From positions 1 to 64,000 of the forward strand of contig CANQMR010000002.1 of the NCBI GenBank assembly GCA_947625015.1: a DNA stretch of 64,000 bases, given 5' to 3'. The notes under the pieces are model-generated. The model was not told where the DNA came from. It did not search any database and saw only the letters and a list, made by a program, of their open reading frames with translations. The translations under genes were made by a program, and so were the position numbers. Numbering within the stretch: the first letter of the stretch is position 1; every line of letters starts with the position of its first letter. Below are positions 63,755-64,000 of this stretch, piece after piece. This DNA comes from an uncultured Lachnospiraceae bacterium. Its GTDB lineage: Bacteria > Bacillota > Clostridia > Lachnospirales > Lachnospiraceae.

Positions 63755-64000
63755 ATGGTTCAGGTGCTCATATCCACTTATAATGGTGAAAAATATCTTA
63801 GAGAACAGATAGATTCCATATTGGGACAGACCTATCAGGATATCCGTATATTAATCAGGGATGACGGCTCCCAGGATGGGACTTTACTTATATTGGAGGA
63901 ATATAAGAGGAGATATGCGAACATAGATTATTATGCAGGAGAAAATCTTGGCGTTCAGAAAAGCTTTTATGATTTATTCTCTCATGTGGCAGAGAATGTT
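63755..64000 (+). CDS. Family 2 glycosyltransferase (partial, right edge)
   Basis: The first 82 residues are present: VQVLISTYNGEKYLREQIDS, then LIRDDGSQDGT near 36 and ENLGVQKSFYDLF. It closely resembles the start of the preceding GT2, suggesting duplication of a rhamnosyltransferase-like gene. ATG 63755 follows AGGAGAA by about 5 nt. The rest lies beyond the window. Confidence 0.88.
   Translation, partial: MVQVLISTYNGEKYLREQIDSILGQTYQDIRILIRDDGSQDGTLLILEEYKRRYANIDYYAGENLGVQKSFYDLFSHVAENV

Overview
The window looks like chromosomal DNA of a low-to-mid GC Gram-positive anaerobe, most likely Lachnospiraceae (Clostridia). The reasons are AGGAGG-type ribosome sites, several TTG/GTG starts, the gene order dgt-like / dnaG / rpoD / trmK / nif3-like, lysine-rich secreted wall proteins, and TarIJ/TagGH-type wall-polymer genes. 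No plasmid or phage backbone is visible.

Layout. 0-4.1 kb: end of an unknown CDS, pcrA helicase, a small acidic-tailed membrane protein and a membrane-anchored GT2 glycosyltransferase. 4.1-4.7 kb: first copy of a ~0.5 kb hairpin repeat. 4.7-5.5 kb: seven tRNA genes behind a consensus promoter. 5.7-6.2 kb: a decayed type II toxin-antitoxin pair and a small minus-strand gene. 6.4-13.8 kb: dgt-like, dnaG, rpoD, trmK, nif3-like and a TGS-uridine kinase-like gene. 13.8-14.3 kb: second copy of the hairpin repeat. 14.4-19.2 kb: an unknown gene, RNase P RNA (minus strand), an AP2-domain protein, a 3D-domain protein and thrC. 19.4-21.9 kb: queuosine precursor operon queD-queE-folE-queC. 22-26.2 kb: cysD, cysN/C fusion and a sulfotransferase. 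26.3-30.1 kb: lipid kinase, glmM and a GH25 lysozyme. 30.1-45.1 kb: a wall-polymer/capsule cluster holding a priming sugar-phosphate transferase, three CDP-polyol phosphotransferases, a GT2, a TagGH-like exporter, TarI, TarJ, Ugd and RmlABDC. 45.2-53 kb: secreted beta-helix protein, GT2, glmS, LCP ligase, GH5 glycosidase and L,D-transpeptidase. 53.4-59.5 kb: gltB and gltD. 59.6-60.9 kb: an AT-rich two-gene cassette with a SecB-like protein. 60.9-64 kb: a GT-C-like membrane protein and two GT2 glycosyltransferases, the last cut by the window edge.

How the genes fit together. GlmS and GlmM make amino sugars. RmlABCD makes dTDP-rhamnose, Ugd a UDP-uronic acid and TarIJ CDP-ribitol. The priming transferase, GT2 enzymes and polyol phosphotransferases would assemble a phosphate-containing polymer. 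The ABC pair exports it and the LCP protein attaches it to peptidoglycan. The cysD-cysNC-sulfotransferase unit suggests that PAPS is made here to sulfate a glycan rather than, or as well as, to assimilate sulfur.

The most unusual feature is the dispersed long palindrome at 4.1-4.7 and 13.8-14.3 kb. The two copies differ at several positions in ways that preserve base pairing, and each is bounded by its own unrelated but self-complementary outer stem. Two further features stand out: the SecB-like two-gene cassette and the toxin-antitoxin remnant.
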